From: an uncultured Flavobacteriales bacterium
Lineage (GTDB): Bacteria > Bacteroidota > Bacteroidia > Flavobacteriales > BACL11
NCBI GenBank assembly: GCA_905478765.1
Contig: CAJQJY010000010.1
Span: 1-64,000, forward strand
DNA length: 64,000 nt
Direction of reading: 5' to 3'
In this document: one piece after another, positions 8,136 to 17,328 of the stretch
How the letters are laid out: the number at the start of each line of letters is the position of its first letter
Position numbering within the stretch: the first letter of the stretch is position 1
The notes under the pieces: generated by a model
Told to the model about the DNA's origin: nothing
Databases searched by the model: none
Seen by the model: only the letters and a program-made list of their open reading frames with translations
Translations under genes and position numbers: made by a program

Positions 8136-9216
8136 AGGTAAAGTTTTAATGGCAATGAGTGGAGGTATTGATAGTACAATGGCCTCACTATTACTACATG
8201 AGGAAGGTTATGAAGTAATTGGTTTAACTATGAAAACTTGGGATTATGAAAGCTCAGGAGGAAGTAAAAAAGAAACGGGTTGTTGTAGTTTGGATTCTAT
8301 AAATGATGCAAGACAATTAGCTGTGGATTGTGGTTTTCCTCATACTATTTTGGATATTCGTGATGAGTTTAAAGGTTTTATTATTGATAATTTTGTTGAG
8401 GAATATATGGCTGGAAGAACACCTAACCCTTGTGTACTTTGTAATACTCACATTAAGTGGGAGGCTCTGTTAAAAAGGGCAGATATGCTTAACTGTGAGT
8501 TTATAGCGACTGGGCATTACGCACAGGTTCGTGAGATGGAAGGTAGGTTTGTTGTATCAAAAGGATTGGATGAAAGTAAGGATCAATCTTATGTACTTTG
8601 GGGGGTAACGCAGGAGTGTCTTAAAAGAACCATTTTCCCTATGGGAGAATATCATAAAAAGGATATAAAGCAAATGGCTTTGGATAGAGGATATAAAGCA
8701 TTAGCTGAGAAAAACGAGAGTTATGATATCTGCTTTATACCTGATAATGATTACAGAGGATTTTTGAAAAGAAGGGTAGAGGGCTTGGAGGAAAAAGTGA
8801 AGGGAGGAAACTTTATTACCATTTCTGGTGAGGTGGTTGGTACGCATGATGGTTATCCTTTTTACACTATTGGGCAAAGAAAAATTGGGATTTCATTAGG
8901 CAAAAACCCTACTTTTGTTATTGGCATTAACCCAGAGGATAATACAGTAACTGTTGGTACTAAAGAAGATTTGCAAAAGCAAGAAATGTACATCAGAAAT
9001 GTAAATTACCTTAAATATGATAAGATTGAAGATGGTAAGGAATATGTATTAAAAGTGAGATATAAACATAAAGGAGAGATGGCTACTATTACTAATGAAG
9101 GCGAAAACCTAAAAGTGCTTTTCCATAAAAAAGTGGAGGGTATAGCTCCAGGGCAATCGGCTGCAATTTATGAGGGTAATGATTTGATTGCTGGTGGGTT
9201 TATAATGAAGAAGTAA
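8128..9216 (+). CDS. mnmA: tRNA-specific 2-thiouridylase MnmA
   Basis: 362 residues. It adds sulfur to C2 of U34 in tRNA-Lys/Glu/Gln, using ATP and a persulfide relay. The PP-loop SGGIDST (11-17) binds ATP. NPCVLC holds catalytic Cys102, and YDICFIP holds the second catalytic Cys202. Length and motif order are typical. It overlaps the MORN gene by 8 bases and is followed by bshC after 3 bases. mnmD, another enzyme of wobble-uridine modification, is elsewhere in the window (33727-34401). Confidence 0.97.
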   Translation: MSKGKVLMAMSGGIDSTMASLLLHEEGYEVIGLTMKTWDYESSGGSKKETGCCSLDSINDARQLAVDCGFPHTILDIRDEFKGFIIDNFVEEYMAGRTPNPCVLCNTHIKWEALLKRADMLNCEFIATGHYAQVREMEGRFVVSKGLDESKDQSYVLWGVTQECLKRTIFPMGEYHKKDIKQMALDRGYKALAEKNESYDICFIPDNDYRGFLKRRVEGLEEKVKGGNFITISGEVVGTHDGYPFYTIGQRKIGISLGKNPTFVIGINPEDNTVTVGTKEDLQKQEMYIRNVNYLKYDKIEDGKEYVLKVRYKHKGEMATITNEGENLKVLFHKKVEGIAPGQSAAIYEGNDLIAGGFIMKK

Positions 9217-9219
9217 GAT

Positions 9220-10752
9220 TTGGAATTAACTAGCCTTCCATATCAAACTACTAATAGTTACTCTAAACTACTTATTGATTACGTTAATGAAGATAAGAAA
9301 TTAATACCTTTTGTAAATCACTTTCCAGTCCTTAGTAATTTTAAAAAACAAATTACTGAGAAGAAAAACCATACTATTGATAGAGGAGTTTTAGTTAAAG
9401 TTTTAAAAGAACAGAATTTTAAATTCCCTCTTACTATTGCATCAAAAAGCAATATTAATTTATTGCAATCAGAAGAAACGTTTACGGTAACAACTGGGCA
9501 TCAATTGTGTTTGTTTACGGGTCCTTTATATTTTATTTATAAGATTGTTTCAACCATTAATCTTGCTGAACAATTAAAAGAAAAATATCCTCAAAATAAT
9601 TTTGTTCCTACCTTTTGGATGGCTACTGAGGATCATGATTTTCAGGAGATAAACCATATTAATTTATTTGGAAAAAAAATAGCATGGGACAATAAGGAAA
9701 CTGGTGCAGTGGGTAGCATGAGTTTAGATAGTTTTGAAAGTGTTTTAGTGGAGTTAAAAGAGATGTTAGGAGAAACTGAAAATGCTAAAAAATTAGTTTC
9801 CATTTTTGAAATTGCATATCTAAAACATAAAAATTTAGCTGATGCTACTCGTTTTTTGGTAAATGAACTCTTTGGTAAATTTGGGCTTGTAATTATTGAT
9901 GGTGATGATAAAAAACTAAAAAAGAAGTTTGTTCCCATTATAAAAAAGGATGTTTTACAAAATGGTTTTGTTACTGCTATTAAACAAAATTCTAAAAGTT
10001 TAGCAAAGGATTATAAAGTTCAAGCATTTGTTAGGGATATCAATTTCTTTAAATTAACTAAGGGTAATAGGGTATTGATTAAAGGAGAGATTTCCCAAAA
10101 AGAAATAGAGGAAAATCCTGAAAATTTTAGTCCTAATGTGTTATTACGACCTTTATATCAGGAAACAATACTTCCTAATATTGCTTACATTGGAGGAGGT
10201 GCTGAGGTGGCTTATTGGATGCAGCTTAAAACTGCTTTTAAGCAAGAAAATATTCCTTTCCCTATACTTGTTTTAAGAAATTCTGCAATGTTAATTGATG
10301 ATAAACAAAGCCAAAAAATTGAAAGTTTAGGATTTGAAATAAAAGATTTATTTTCGGCTATTGATGAGTTAAAAAAACAATACGTTTTGTCTAATTCTAA
10401 AGAGGATATTACTTTAGATGTTGAAAAAAGGGAGTTAAAAGAATTGTACAATAAAGTACATTTAAAAACGAATGATAAGGGTTTGCAAGCTAGTATTAAT
10501 GCAAGCCACCAAAAGCAATTAAAATCATTCGAAAAATTGGAGCAAAAGTTAATAAGGTTGGAAAAGCAAAAACATGAAAATGCTCTAAATACTATTTCAA
10601 AAATAAAGCATCAATTATTGCCTAAAAATTGTCTACAGGAACGCTTTGATAATTTTATTCCATTCTATTTAAAAGATGGGGAAAAATTTATTGTAATGTT
10701 AAAAGATAATTTTGACCCTCTGGATACAAATTTTGTAGTTTTGTCATACTAA
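9220..10752 (+). CDS. bshC: Bacillithiol biosynthesis cysteine-adding enzyme BshC
   Basis: 510 residues. It performs the last step of bacillithiol synthesis, joining cysteine to GlcN-malate. Recognised by TTGHQLCLFTGPLYFIYK (about 91-108) and WMATEDHDFQEI (about 133-144) in the Rossmann-like core. A C-terminal coiled coil (about 410-470) precedes a final FVVLSY. The start is TTG at 9220, 3 bases after mnmA; no suitable ATG exists nearby. It implies that the organism uses bacillithiol as a low-molecular-weight thiol. Confidence 0.93.
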   Translation: MELTSLPYQTTNSYSKLLIDYVNEDKKLIPFVNHFPVLSNFKKQITEKKNHTIDRGVLVKVLKEQNFKFPLTIASKSNINLLQSEETFTVTTGHQLCLFTGPLYFIYKIVSTINLAEQLKEKYPQNNFVPTFWMATEDHDFQEINHINLFGKKIAWDNKETGAVGSMSLDSFESVLVELKEMLGETENAKKLVSIFEIAYLKHKNLADATRFLVNELFGKFGLVIIDGDDKKLKKKFVPIIKKDVLQNGFVTAIKQNSKSLAKDYKVQAFVRDINFFKLTKGNRVLIKGEISQKEIEENPENFSPNVLLRPLYQETILPNIAYIGGGAEVAYWMQLKTAFKQENIPFPILVLRNSAMLIDDKQSQKIESLGFEIKDLFSAIDELKKQYVLSNSKEDITLDVEKRELKELYNKVHLKTNDKGLQASINASHQKQLKSFEKLEQKLIRLEKQKHENALNTISKIKHQLLPKNCLQERFDNFIPFYLKDGEKFIVMLKDNFDPLDTNFVVLSY

Positions 10753-10766
10753 AAAATAACAGCTAA

Positions 10767-12302
10767 ATGCAACACGAAAAAATACTAATCTTAGATTTTG
10801 GATCGCAATACACTCAACTTATTGCTAGAAGAGTAAGAGAGTTAAATATTTATTCTGAGATACATCCTTACAATAAAATGCCTGAGATAGATGGGAGTTG
10901 GAAAGCTGTTATTTTATCTGGTTCTCCTCACTCTGTTCGTGAAGAAAATGCTCCAATACCTGATTTAAGTGCTATAAAAGGCAAGTTGCCTTTGCTTGGT
11001 GTTTGTTATGGTGCACAGCATCTGGCACATGAGTTTGGAGGTGAAGTTTTGCCTTCAAATACTAGGGAATATGGTCGTGCTAATCTTTCTTTTGTTGATA
11101 CTGATAGTATTTTAATGAAGCAAGTTCCTACTGATTCTCAAGTTTGGATGAGCCATGGTGATACTATTGCTACTATCCCTTCTAGTTATAAAGTTATAGC
11201 TTCAACACGTGATGTAAAAGTTGCTGCTTATGAGATTGTTGGTGAGCAAACTTATGCTTTACAATTTCATCCTGAGGTTTATCATTCAAAAGAGGGTAGT
11301 ACTATTCTAAAGAATTTCTTAGTTGGTATCTGTGGTTTCTCACAAGATTGGACTCCTGCAATTTTTGTTGATGAAACAGTTGCTGATTTAAAAGCAAAAA
11401 TTAGAAATGATAAAGTTGTTCTTGGTTTATCTGGTGGAGTAGATTCTACTGTCGCTGCTGTGCTTTTACATAAAGCAATTGGCGAAAATTTATACTGCAT
11501 TTTTGTTGATAATGGTCTCTTAAGAAAGGACGAATTTGAAAGTGTGTTAGAGCAATATAAAGGAATGGGATTGAAAGTAAAAGGAGTGGATGCAAAAGAT
11601 AGTTTCTATGATGTATTAGCTGGATTATCTGACCCTGAGAAAAAGCGTAAAGCAATTGGGGCTATGTTCATTAATGTGTTTGATGTTGAAGCAAACCAAA
11701 TTAAAGATGTAAAATGGTTGGCTCAAGGCACTATTTATCCTGATGTAATTGAGTCAGTTTCAGTAAATGGAGGTCCTTCCCAAACTATAAAATCGCACCA
11801 CAATGTTGGTGGATTACCTGACTATATGAAGTTGCAAATTGTAGAACCTTTAAAGACATTATTTAAAGATGAGGTAAGAAGAATTGGTAAATCAATGGGT
11901 ATTGATGGGGAGCTTTTGGGAAGACACCCTTTCCCTGGTCCTGGATTGGCAATTCGTATTTTAGGCGATATTACAAAAGAAAAAGTAAGAATTTTACAAG
12001 AAGTAGATCATATTTTCATTTCCTCATTAAAATCATCTGGCTTGTATGATAAAGTATGGCAAGCAGGTGCAATATTCTTACCTGTTCAATCAGTTGGTGT
12101 AATGGGTGATGAAAGAACTTATGAAAATGCAGTTGCTCTTAGGGCAGTAGAATCAACTGATGGAATGACTGCTGATTGGGTGCATTTACCTTACGATTTT
12201 TTAGCAAAAGTATCTAATGATATTATTAATAAAGTAAAAGGAATTAACCGTGTAGTTTATGATATTTCATCAAAACCACCTGCAACTATTGAATGGGAAT
12301 AA
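10767..12302 (+). CDS. guaA: GMP synthase (glutamine-hydrolysing)
   Basis: 511 residues, converts XMP to GMP. The class I glutamine amidotransferase domain (1-190) has nucleophile Cys80 in GVCYGAQ and the His168/Glu170 pair in FHPEVYHS. The ATP-pyrophosphatase domain has the P-loop GLSGGVDST (220-228). The C-terminal dimerisation domain ends in PPATIEWE, as in the family. The next gene overlaps its last 10 bases. Confidence 0.98.
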   Translation: MQHEKILILDFGSQYTQLIARRVRELNIYSEIHPYNKMPEIDGSWKAVILSGSPHSVREENAPIPDLSAIKGKLPLLGVCYGAQHLAHEFGGEVLPSNTREYGRANLSFVDTDSILMKQVPTDSQVWMSHGDTIATIPSSYKVIASTRDVKVAAYEIVGEQTYALQFHPEVYHSKEGSTILKNFLVGICGFSQDWTPAIFVDETVADLKAKIRNDKVVLGLSGGVDSTVAAVLLHKAIGENLYCIFVDNGLLRKDEFESVLEQYKGMGLKVKGVDAKDSFYDVLAGLSDPEKKRKAIGAMFINVFDVEANQIKDVKWLAQGTIYPDVIESVSVNGGPSQTIKSHHNVGGLPDYMKLQIVEPLKTLFKDEVRRIGKSMGIDGELLGRHPFPGPGLAIRILGDITKEKVRILQEVDHIFISSLKSSGLYDKVWQAGAIFLPVQSVGVMGDERTYENAVALRAVESTDGMTADWVHLPYDFLAKVSNDIINKVKGINRVVYDISSKPPATIEWE

Positions 12303-13615
12303 TTAAGAACATAGTATTTACATTTTTTATTTTATTTTATGTACAAACTTCTGCACAGACATATGATACTATTATTTTTTCTGGTAAAAATTTTGTTGAG
12401 CATTTTGTAAAAGGAGGAGAATCTCTTAAAAAAATTGCAAAGCTTCATAATGTAAAAACTTCTGCCATAAAGAATGCGAATGAATTGAATAAGCGTTTGT
12501 TTTACAATCAACTTTTATATATTCCAATTTATTTAAATAAGGTTGATGAGAAAGCTTTTTCAGTAAATAAGTTAATAGTTGATGAGGTTGCAATTGATAA
12601 TAATCCATCAGTTACAAATATTGCACTTTTAATGCCTTACTATTTAGTTAAGAATGATACCATGTTTAATAACTATAAGGATACTTTAGAGATTCCTAAT
12701 ATTTTATATGAGAAATCAAAAACAGCTTTATCGTTTCATATAGGAGTTGAATTAGCTTTAGATTCTTTAAGGAGGGCTGGTAGAAATATAGTTTTACATA
12801 CTTTTGATACCAACCAAGATACTTTAGAAGTACGTAAGATTATTTACTCTAATAGATTAAATAATATGGATGTTATTATTGGTCCTTTGTATTCTAAGTT
12901 TTTTCAGATTTTATGTAAAAAATATGGTAAAGATACTTCTAAAGTGCTGATAGCTCCTTTGTCAATAAATACTAAAGCGATTAGTAAATATCCTGCTGTT
13001 TATCAAATTGCACCTTCTAATAAATTGCAAACTGAAATTCTAACTAATTATTTATTAGCAAACAAGAAAGATGAACGAATTATTCTATTTCATGATAAAA
13101 AGGAAAAAGGACTTTCAGCATATGTTAAACACTTGTTTAATACTGCTGGAAAGGAAGTCTCAGTTTTCCAAGTTAAGAATACTAATGTAGATTCTATTAG
13201 AAAGTTTTTTACTGAAGAACAAAATGTCATGTTGCTTTCTTCAAATAAAGCATTTATTAGTAAAATGCTAGGATCTATTGGTAGTATTGATTCAATCTCT
13301 ACAGTTTTTGCTTTTGAATCAGTTAAAGGTTTTGATAACTTAGATATTACAAATTTAATGGAACTGGATGTTCATATTTTAAATTCTAGAAGTGTTGATT
13401 ATTCAACGAATTATGATTTACGGTTTCTTAAAATTTTTGAGCTAGAATATATGACTAACGAACGAAAATATACTAAAATAGCTTATGATATTATTATGCA
13501 TTTTTGTGGTAATTCTAATGTTTATGAGTTTAAACAAAATTCATTTGGTTTTAAACAAAATACATTAACTCCTCTTTTTCATTATTCTGATTATGAGTTA
13601 GTCCCTGTGAATTAA
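12293..13615 (+). CDS. Exported LysM protein with periplasmic binding-protein fold
   Basis: 440 residues. Signal peptide (1-21, ending TSAQ), one LysM domain at about 36-79 ([17 protein letters not shown] ... YNQLLYIPI), then about 340 residues resembling a type 1 periplasmic binding protein: [33 protein letters not shown]. This LysM/PBP architecture next to guaA is common in Flavobacteriia and is sometimes labelled an amino-acid ABC transporter binding protein. Peptidoglycan binding by the LysM is expected, but no transporter genes are nearby. It overlaps guaA by 10 bases. Confidence 0.8.
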   Translation: MGIIKNIVFTFFILFYVQTSAQTYDTIIFSGKNFVEHFVKGGESLKKIAKLHNVKTSAIKNANELNKRLFYNQLLYIPIYLNKVDEKAFSVNKLIVDEVAIDNNPSVTNIALLMPYYLVKNDTMFNNYKDTLEIPNILYEKSKTALSFHIGVELALDSLRRAGRNIVLHTFDTNQDTLEVRKIIYSNRLNNMDVIIGPLYSKFFQILCKKYGKDTSKVLIAPLSINTKAISKYPAVYQIAPSNKLQTEILTNYLLANKKDERIILFHDKKEKGLSAYVKHLFNTAGKEVSVFQVKNTNVDSIRKFFTEEQNVMLLSSNKAFISKMLGSIGSIDSISTVFAFESVKGFDNLDITNLMELDVHILNSRSVDYSTNYDLRFLKIFELEYMTNERKYTKIAYDIIMHFCGNSNVYEFKQNSFGFKQNTLTPLFHYSDYELVPVN

Positions 13616-13626
13616 TTTTTTTTTTG

Positions 13627-13634
13627 TAAGTTTG
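13627..13634 (+). promoter_or_regulatory. -7 element in the gap before the surface-protein operon
   Basis: TAAGTTTG, a perfect TAnnTTTG match, in the 129-base gap 13616-13744. It would give a leader of about 105 bases, unusually long for this window. No TTG at the right distance. The rest of the gap is A/T-rich with a T-run right after the LysM stop and no clear hairpin. Confidence 0.45.
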
Positions 13635-13744
13635 TAGCAAAACCCTATTAGATGTTATATTATTTTTTTTATATAAGTTTTAAACTAATACTTTCTTGCA
13701 ACTAAAATATTTATTAGCCGTTAATAAATAAAAATCAAAAATTA

Positions 13745-16003
13745 TTGAAAAGAATTATTGTTATAATATTATTAGTTCTTCTAGTTTTTCAAGTAAGAAG
13801 TCAATGTGTTGGCTCCCAAACTGCAACAATGTCTCCTGCTGGTCCTTATTCTGCCGGGCAAGTTGTTACGGTTACTTATACTTTAACTAGTTTCACTCAA
13901 CTTAATATTAACTGGATAATTGCTTTTGATATTGACTATGGTGTCGGTTGGTCATCAATCTCTCCTGTTTCAGCACCTGCTAATCCTGGAGGTTCAGGAG
14001 GTTCATGGATATGGGATACTCAAAATACTTACCCAAGTGGATTGAATTTTGGTCCTGGATATCGATTTCAAAATAATGGGAATGCTAATTGGGGAACCTC
14101 TTCAACTGGACCCTTTACATTAAGTTTTCAGTTAGTAGTAGGAAATTCTTGTACTGCTGAGGATTTATCAATTGATTTAAATGTACTTGGTGATTGTCAG
14201 ACAGGAGGTTGGAATAATGGAAGCTGCTGTACTGATCCTTCTTATTCAGTATATAATGGCAATTCAATACCAATAAATAATAATATTTCAATACTTGATA
14301 ATTCTTCAGATATAACTTGTTATGGTTCTTCTGATGGTAGTATATCTTTAAATATTTCTTCAGGTATTAGTCCATTTACTTATTCTTGGTCTAATGGTTT
14401 TGTAACAGCTGCAATAAATAATTTAACTGTCGGTTCCTATGATGTTATTGTTACTGATGCTGCAGGCTGTTCTGCAGCTTTAAATAATATTATTATTAAT
14501 GAGCCGTTAGAAATACAGATTGCTAGTAATACTTCTCCTATAAGTTGCTATGGTTCTTCTGATGGTAGTATATCTTTAAATGTTTCTTCAGGAGTTAGTC
14601 CATTTACTTATTCTTGGTCTAATGGTGCAACTGCAGCTGCAATAAATAATTTAAGTGTTGGTTCATATGACGTTATTGTTACTGATGCTGTAGGGTGTTC
14701 TGCAGCTTTAAATAATAATAATATTAATGAGCCGTTAGAAATACAGATTACTAGTAATACTTCTCCTATAAGTTGCTATGGTTCTTCTGATGGCAGTATA
14801 TCCTTAAATATTTCTTCTGGAATTACCCCATTTACTTATTTTTGGTCTAATGGTGCAACTACAGCTGCAATAAATAATTTAATTGCTGGATCATATAATG
14901 TTATTGCAACTGATGCTACAGGTTGTACATCTAATTTAAATATTATTATTAATGAGGCATCTACTTTAGTTTATGTGCTTAATACTAATGATGCATCTTG
15001 TTTTGACTCTTCAGATGGTAATGCAAGTATTGATCTTCAAGCTGCTTTAACACCAACAGGTACTGTCTCTATGCTAACTTACTGTGCATCTAATCCATCT
15101 AATTCTACACAGCCAGCAACAATTATTGAAGAAGTACAATTAAGTGGTGATAATAATTCCATCACTAATAATTCTGGAGGAGTTAATGATTTTTATGAAG
15201 ATTATACTGCATCTATGTATGCTGACATTACTGAAAACCAATCTTATACAGTTAATGTTACATTAGGCGATTTATCTGGCACCAACTCCTATCTAGGGGG
15301 CGCTAAAGTTTTTATAGATTTTAATATTGATGGTGATTTTAATGATCCTGGTGAAGATATTGGAATAATACCAGTTCAGACATCAGCTGGGGTATTAGTA
15401 CCACTTTCATTTAATGTCCCAACAACTGGAGCTTATGGCCCTACAAGAATGAGAATTGTTTGTCAAAGTACTTATGATTTTACCACTCCTAATGATATAG
15501 GCCCTTGTGAATCTCCTTTTGTGGGAAGTTGGGTAAATCCTTGGTTCGGAGCAACTGAGGATTATTCTATAGTTTTAAATAACCCCAATGTCAATGCTAC
15601 TTATTTATGGTCTACAGGTCAAATTACAGATAGTATTTATGCATTATCTGCTGGAAATTATACAGTAAGTATTACTGATGATAATGGGTGTTTAACAATT
15701 GAAAATTTTACAATTTCATCTAATGCGCAACTTTCAGTAATTGCGAGTGCTAATCAAGCTATATGTAATGGATTTTTACCAAATAATCTGACGGCAAATG
15801 GAAGTGTTTCAGGAACTTATTATTGGACTCCAGCATCAGATTTTATAAATCCAAATATTCAAAACCCAGTCTTTGCTAATGGATTAACAAACTCTACTAC
15901 ATATTCTGTTAATTTTACTGATAATAATGGGTGTATAGCAATAGATACTGTAGATATTATAATTTTCCCTATAACTACAACTCAGCCAATAAGTCACAAC
16001 TAA
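13745..16003 (+). CDS. Surface protein A: SprB repeats, inserted GEVED domain, C-terminal PISHN tail
   Basis: 752 residues, TTG start at 13745, signal peptide 1-20 (FQVRSQ). Order: a unique Cys-rich N-terminal domain (21-180); SprB repeats at about 185-253, 260-330 and 337-403 (CYGSSDGSISLN ... YSWSNG ... VGSYDVIVTDAxGC); the first half of a fourth repeat (about 412-432); a GEVED domain (about 440-612, with KVFIDFNIDGDFNDPGEDIG and GATEDYSI); the second half of the fourth repeat (615-657); an Ig-like domain (665-745). It ends TTTQPISHN. No T9SS sorting domain is present. It is first of three tightly spaced genes (12-base gap to B). SprB repeats are known from gliding adhesins; a tip or adhesin role here is inference. 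Confidence 0.85.
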   Translation: MKRIIVIILLVLLVFQVRSQCVGSQTATMSPAGPYSAGQVVTVTYTLTSFTQLNINWIIAFDIDYGVGWSSISPVSAPANPGGSGGSWIWDTQNTYPSGLNFGPGYRFQNNGNANWGTSSTGPFTLSFQLVVGNSCTAEDLSIDLNVLGDCQTGGWNNGSCCTDPSYSVYNGNSIPINNNISILDNSSDITCYGSSDGSISLNISSGISPFTYSWSNGFVTAAINNLTVGSYDVIVTDAAGCSAALNNIIINEPLEIQIASNTSPISCYGSSDGSISLNVSSGVSPFTYSWSNGATAAAINNLSVGSYDVIVTDAVGCSAALNNNNINEPLEIQITSNTSPISCYGSSDGSISLNISSGITPFTYFWSNGATTAAINNLIAGSYNVIATDATGCTSNLNIIINEASTLVYVLNTNDASCFDSSDGNASIDLQAALTPTGTVSMLTYCASNPSNSTQPATIIEEVQLSGDNNSITNNSGGVNDFYEDYTASMYADITENQSYTVNVTLGDLSGTNSYLGGAKVFIDFNIDGDFNDPGEDIGIIPVQTSAGVLVPLSFNVPTTGAYGPTRMRIVCQSTYDFTTPNDIGPCESPFVGSWVNPWFGATEDYSIVLNNPNVNATYLWSTGQITDSIYALSAGNYTVSITDDNGCLTIENFTISSNAQLSVIASANQAICNGFLPNNLTANGSVSGTYYWTPASDFINPNIQNPVFANGLTNSTTYSVNFTDNNGCIAIDTVDIIIFPITTTQPISHN
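14321..15004 (+). repeat. Three tandem 228-base repeats (SprB units) inside gene A
   Basis: The block starting TATGGTTCTTCTGATGG recurs at 14321, 14549 and 14777, a period of exactly 228 bases (76 codons). The first two intervals are nearly identical; the third copy diverges toward its end. A degenerate fourth start lies near 14999. This is a likely site of unequal recombination. Confidence 0.85.
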
Positions 16004-16015
16004 AAATAAAATATT

Positions 16016-17326
16016 ATGAAAACAAAAAGCAAATTTTTAAAAATAATTACACTAAGTATGTTGTTTTTAGTGAGCACTACAATTATTGCTCAAACAAATA
16101 CATCACCAACTCAATTGGTTTGTATTGGATCAACTGAACCCTATTTATTAAATCCATCAAATCCAACATCAAATTACCAATGGGTATTGAATTCTGGAGG
16201 TACAATTATTACAGGTCAAGGTTCTGATGCAATTACTATTGATTGGAATATGGTAGCTGGTGGTCCTCATACGTTAACTGTCACTGAAACAGATGCAAAT
16301 GGGTGTGCAGGTTTACCAAAAACAGTTGATGTAACTTTGAACATGATTGATGATGCTACTTTTATATTAACTGATTATTGCGAGGGATCTGCAAACTCAG
16401 CAACTTCAATTATTACTGCAGGGGGTGCATTTAATTTTAATCCACTACCAACAGCAGGAGAGACAATAAATACTACAACAGGTGAGATAATAGGAGGTAT
16501 TGCTGGAAACACTTATCAGATTGAGCATATTACATCTGGAGTTTGCCCTGACAACTCATTACAATCTGTAAATGTAAATCCTTTAGATGATGCTACTTTT
16601 GTATTAACAGATTATTGCGAGGGTGCTACAAATTCAGCATCTGCAATTATTACTTCAGGGGGTGCATTTACTTTTAATCCATTGCCGACAAGCGCAGAAA
16701 CTATCAACGCAACTACAGGAGAAATAACTGGGGGAGTTGCAGGAACATCATACTCAGTAGAATATATAACAGCTGGAGTTTGCCCTGATTATTCAATAGA
16801 AACTGTAACAGTTAATAATTTAGATGATGCTGCTTTTGTATTAACAGATTATTGCGAGGGTGCTGCAAATTCAGCAACTGCAATTATTACTTCAGGGGGT
16901 ACTTTTAATTTTAATCCATTGCCGACAGGTACAGAAACAATTAACGCAACTACAGGAGAAATAACTGGGGGAGTTACAGGAATATCATATTCAGTAGAAT
17001 ATATAACAGCTGGAGTTTGCCCTGATTATTCAATAGAAACTGTAACAGTTAATAATTTAGATGATGCTTCATTTGTTTTGACAGATCATTGTGTAGGATC
17101 AGTAAATTCAGCAACGGCTATTGCAACTGTAGGAGGTAGCTTTGTGTTTAACCCCATGCCAATTGGAGGAGAATCTATTAATTCTTTAACTGGAGAAATT
17201 ACAGGTGGACTTTCAGGTATTTCTTACACGGTTGAGTATTCTACAACAGGCGTTTGTCCTGATACACAATCACAAAATGTTTTAATTTATACAACTCCAG
17301 CAACAGGTCCTATATTCCATAATTAA
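16016..17326 (+). CDS. Surface protein B: N-terminal PKD-like domain, four 79-residue repeats, PIFHN tail
   Basis: 436 residues with signal peptide 1-26 (STTIIAQ). Residues 33-105 form a PKD-like/Ig-like domain (VCIG ... YQW ... GQGSDAITI ... ETDANGCAG) homologous to residues 23-96 of protein C. Four tandem units start at Asp112, Asp191, Asp270 and Asp349, each about DDAxFVLTDYCEG ... NPLPT ... TGEITGG ... YSVEYITAGVCPD. The protein ends TPATGPIFHN, like the end of protein A, and has no T9SS C-terminal domain. It sits 12 bases after A and 2 before C. A repeat-built shaft subunit is the simplest reading (inference). Confidence 0.85.
   Translation: MKTKSKFLKIITLSMLFLVSTTIIAQTNTSPTQLVCIGSTEPYLLNPSNPTSNYQWVLNSGGTIITGQGSDAITIDWNMVAGGPHTLTVTETDANGCAGLPKTVDVTLNMIDDATFILTDYCEGSANSATSIITAGGAFNFNPLPTAGETINTTTGEIIGGIAGNTYQIEHITSGVCPDNSLQSVNVNPLDDATFVLTDYCEGATNSASAIITSGGAFTFNPLPTSAETINATTGEITGGVAGTSYSVEYITAGVCPDYSIETVTVNNLDDAAFVLTDYCEGAANSATAIITSGGTFNFNPLPTGTETINATTGEITGGVTGISYSVEYITAGVCPDYSIETVTVNNLDDASFVLTDHCVGSVNSATAIATVGGSFVFNPMPIGGESINSLTGEITGGLSGISYTVEYSTTGVCPDTQSQNVLIYTTPATGPIFHN
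16349..17296 (+). repeat. Four tandem 237-base repeats inside gene B
   Basis: Units start at 16349, 16586, 16823 and 17060, period 237 bases (79 codons), in frame. Units 2 and 3 are almost identical at DNA level; units 1 and 4 are more diverged. Copy number could change by recombination without breaking the frame. Confidence 0.9.
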
Positions 17327-17328
17327 TA

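Noticed and set aside
13616-13640. Intrinsic terminator after the LysM gene (T-run)
   Set aside because: The T-run is not preceded by a stable hairpin.
15931-16137. 68-codon plus-strand ORF across the A/B junction
   Set aside because: Shadow frame of the end of A and the start of B; Asn/Tyr-rich by base composition only.
14321-17296. Tandem repeats as a CRISPR-like array
   Set aside because: Units are 228-237 bases, in frame, and encode SprB or Ig-like domains; no short repeat-spacer pattern.
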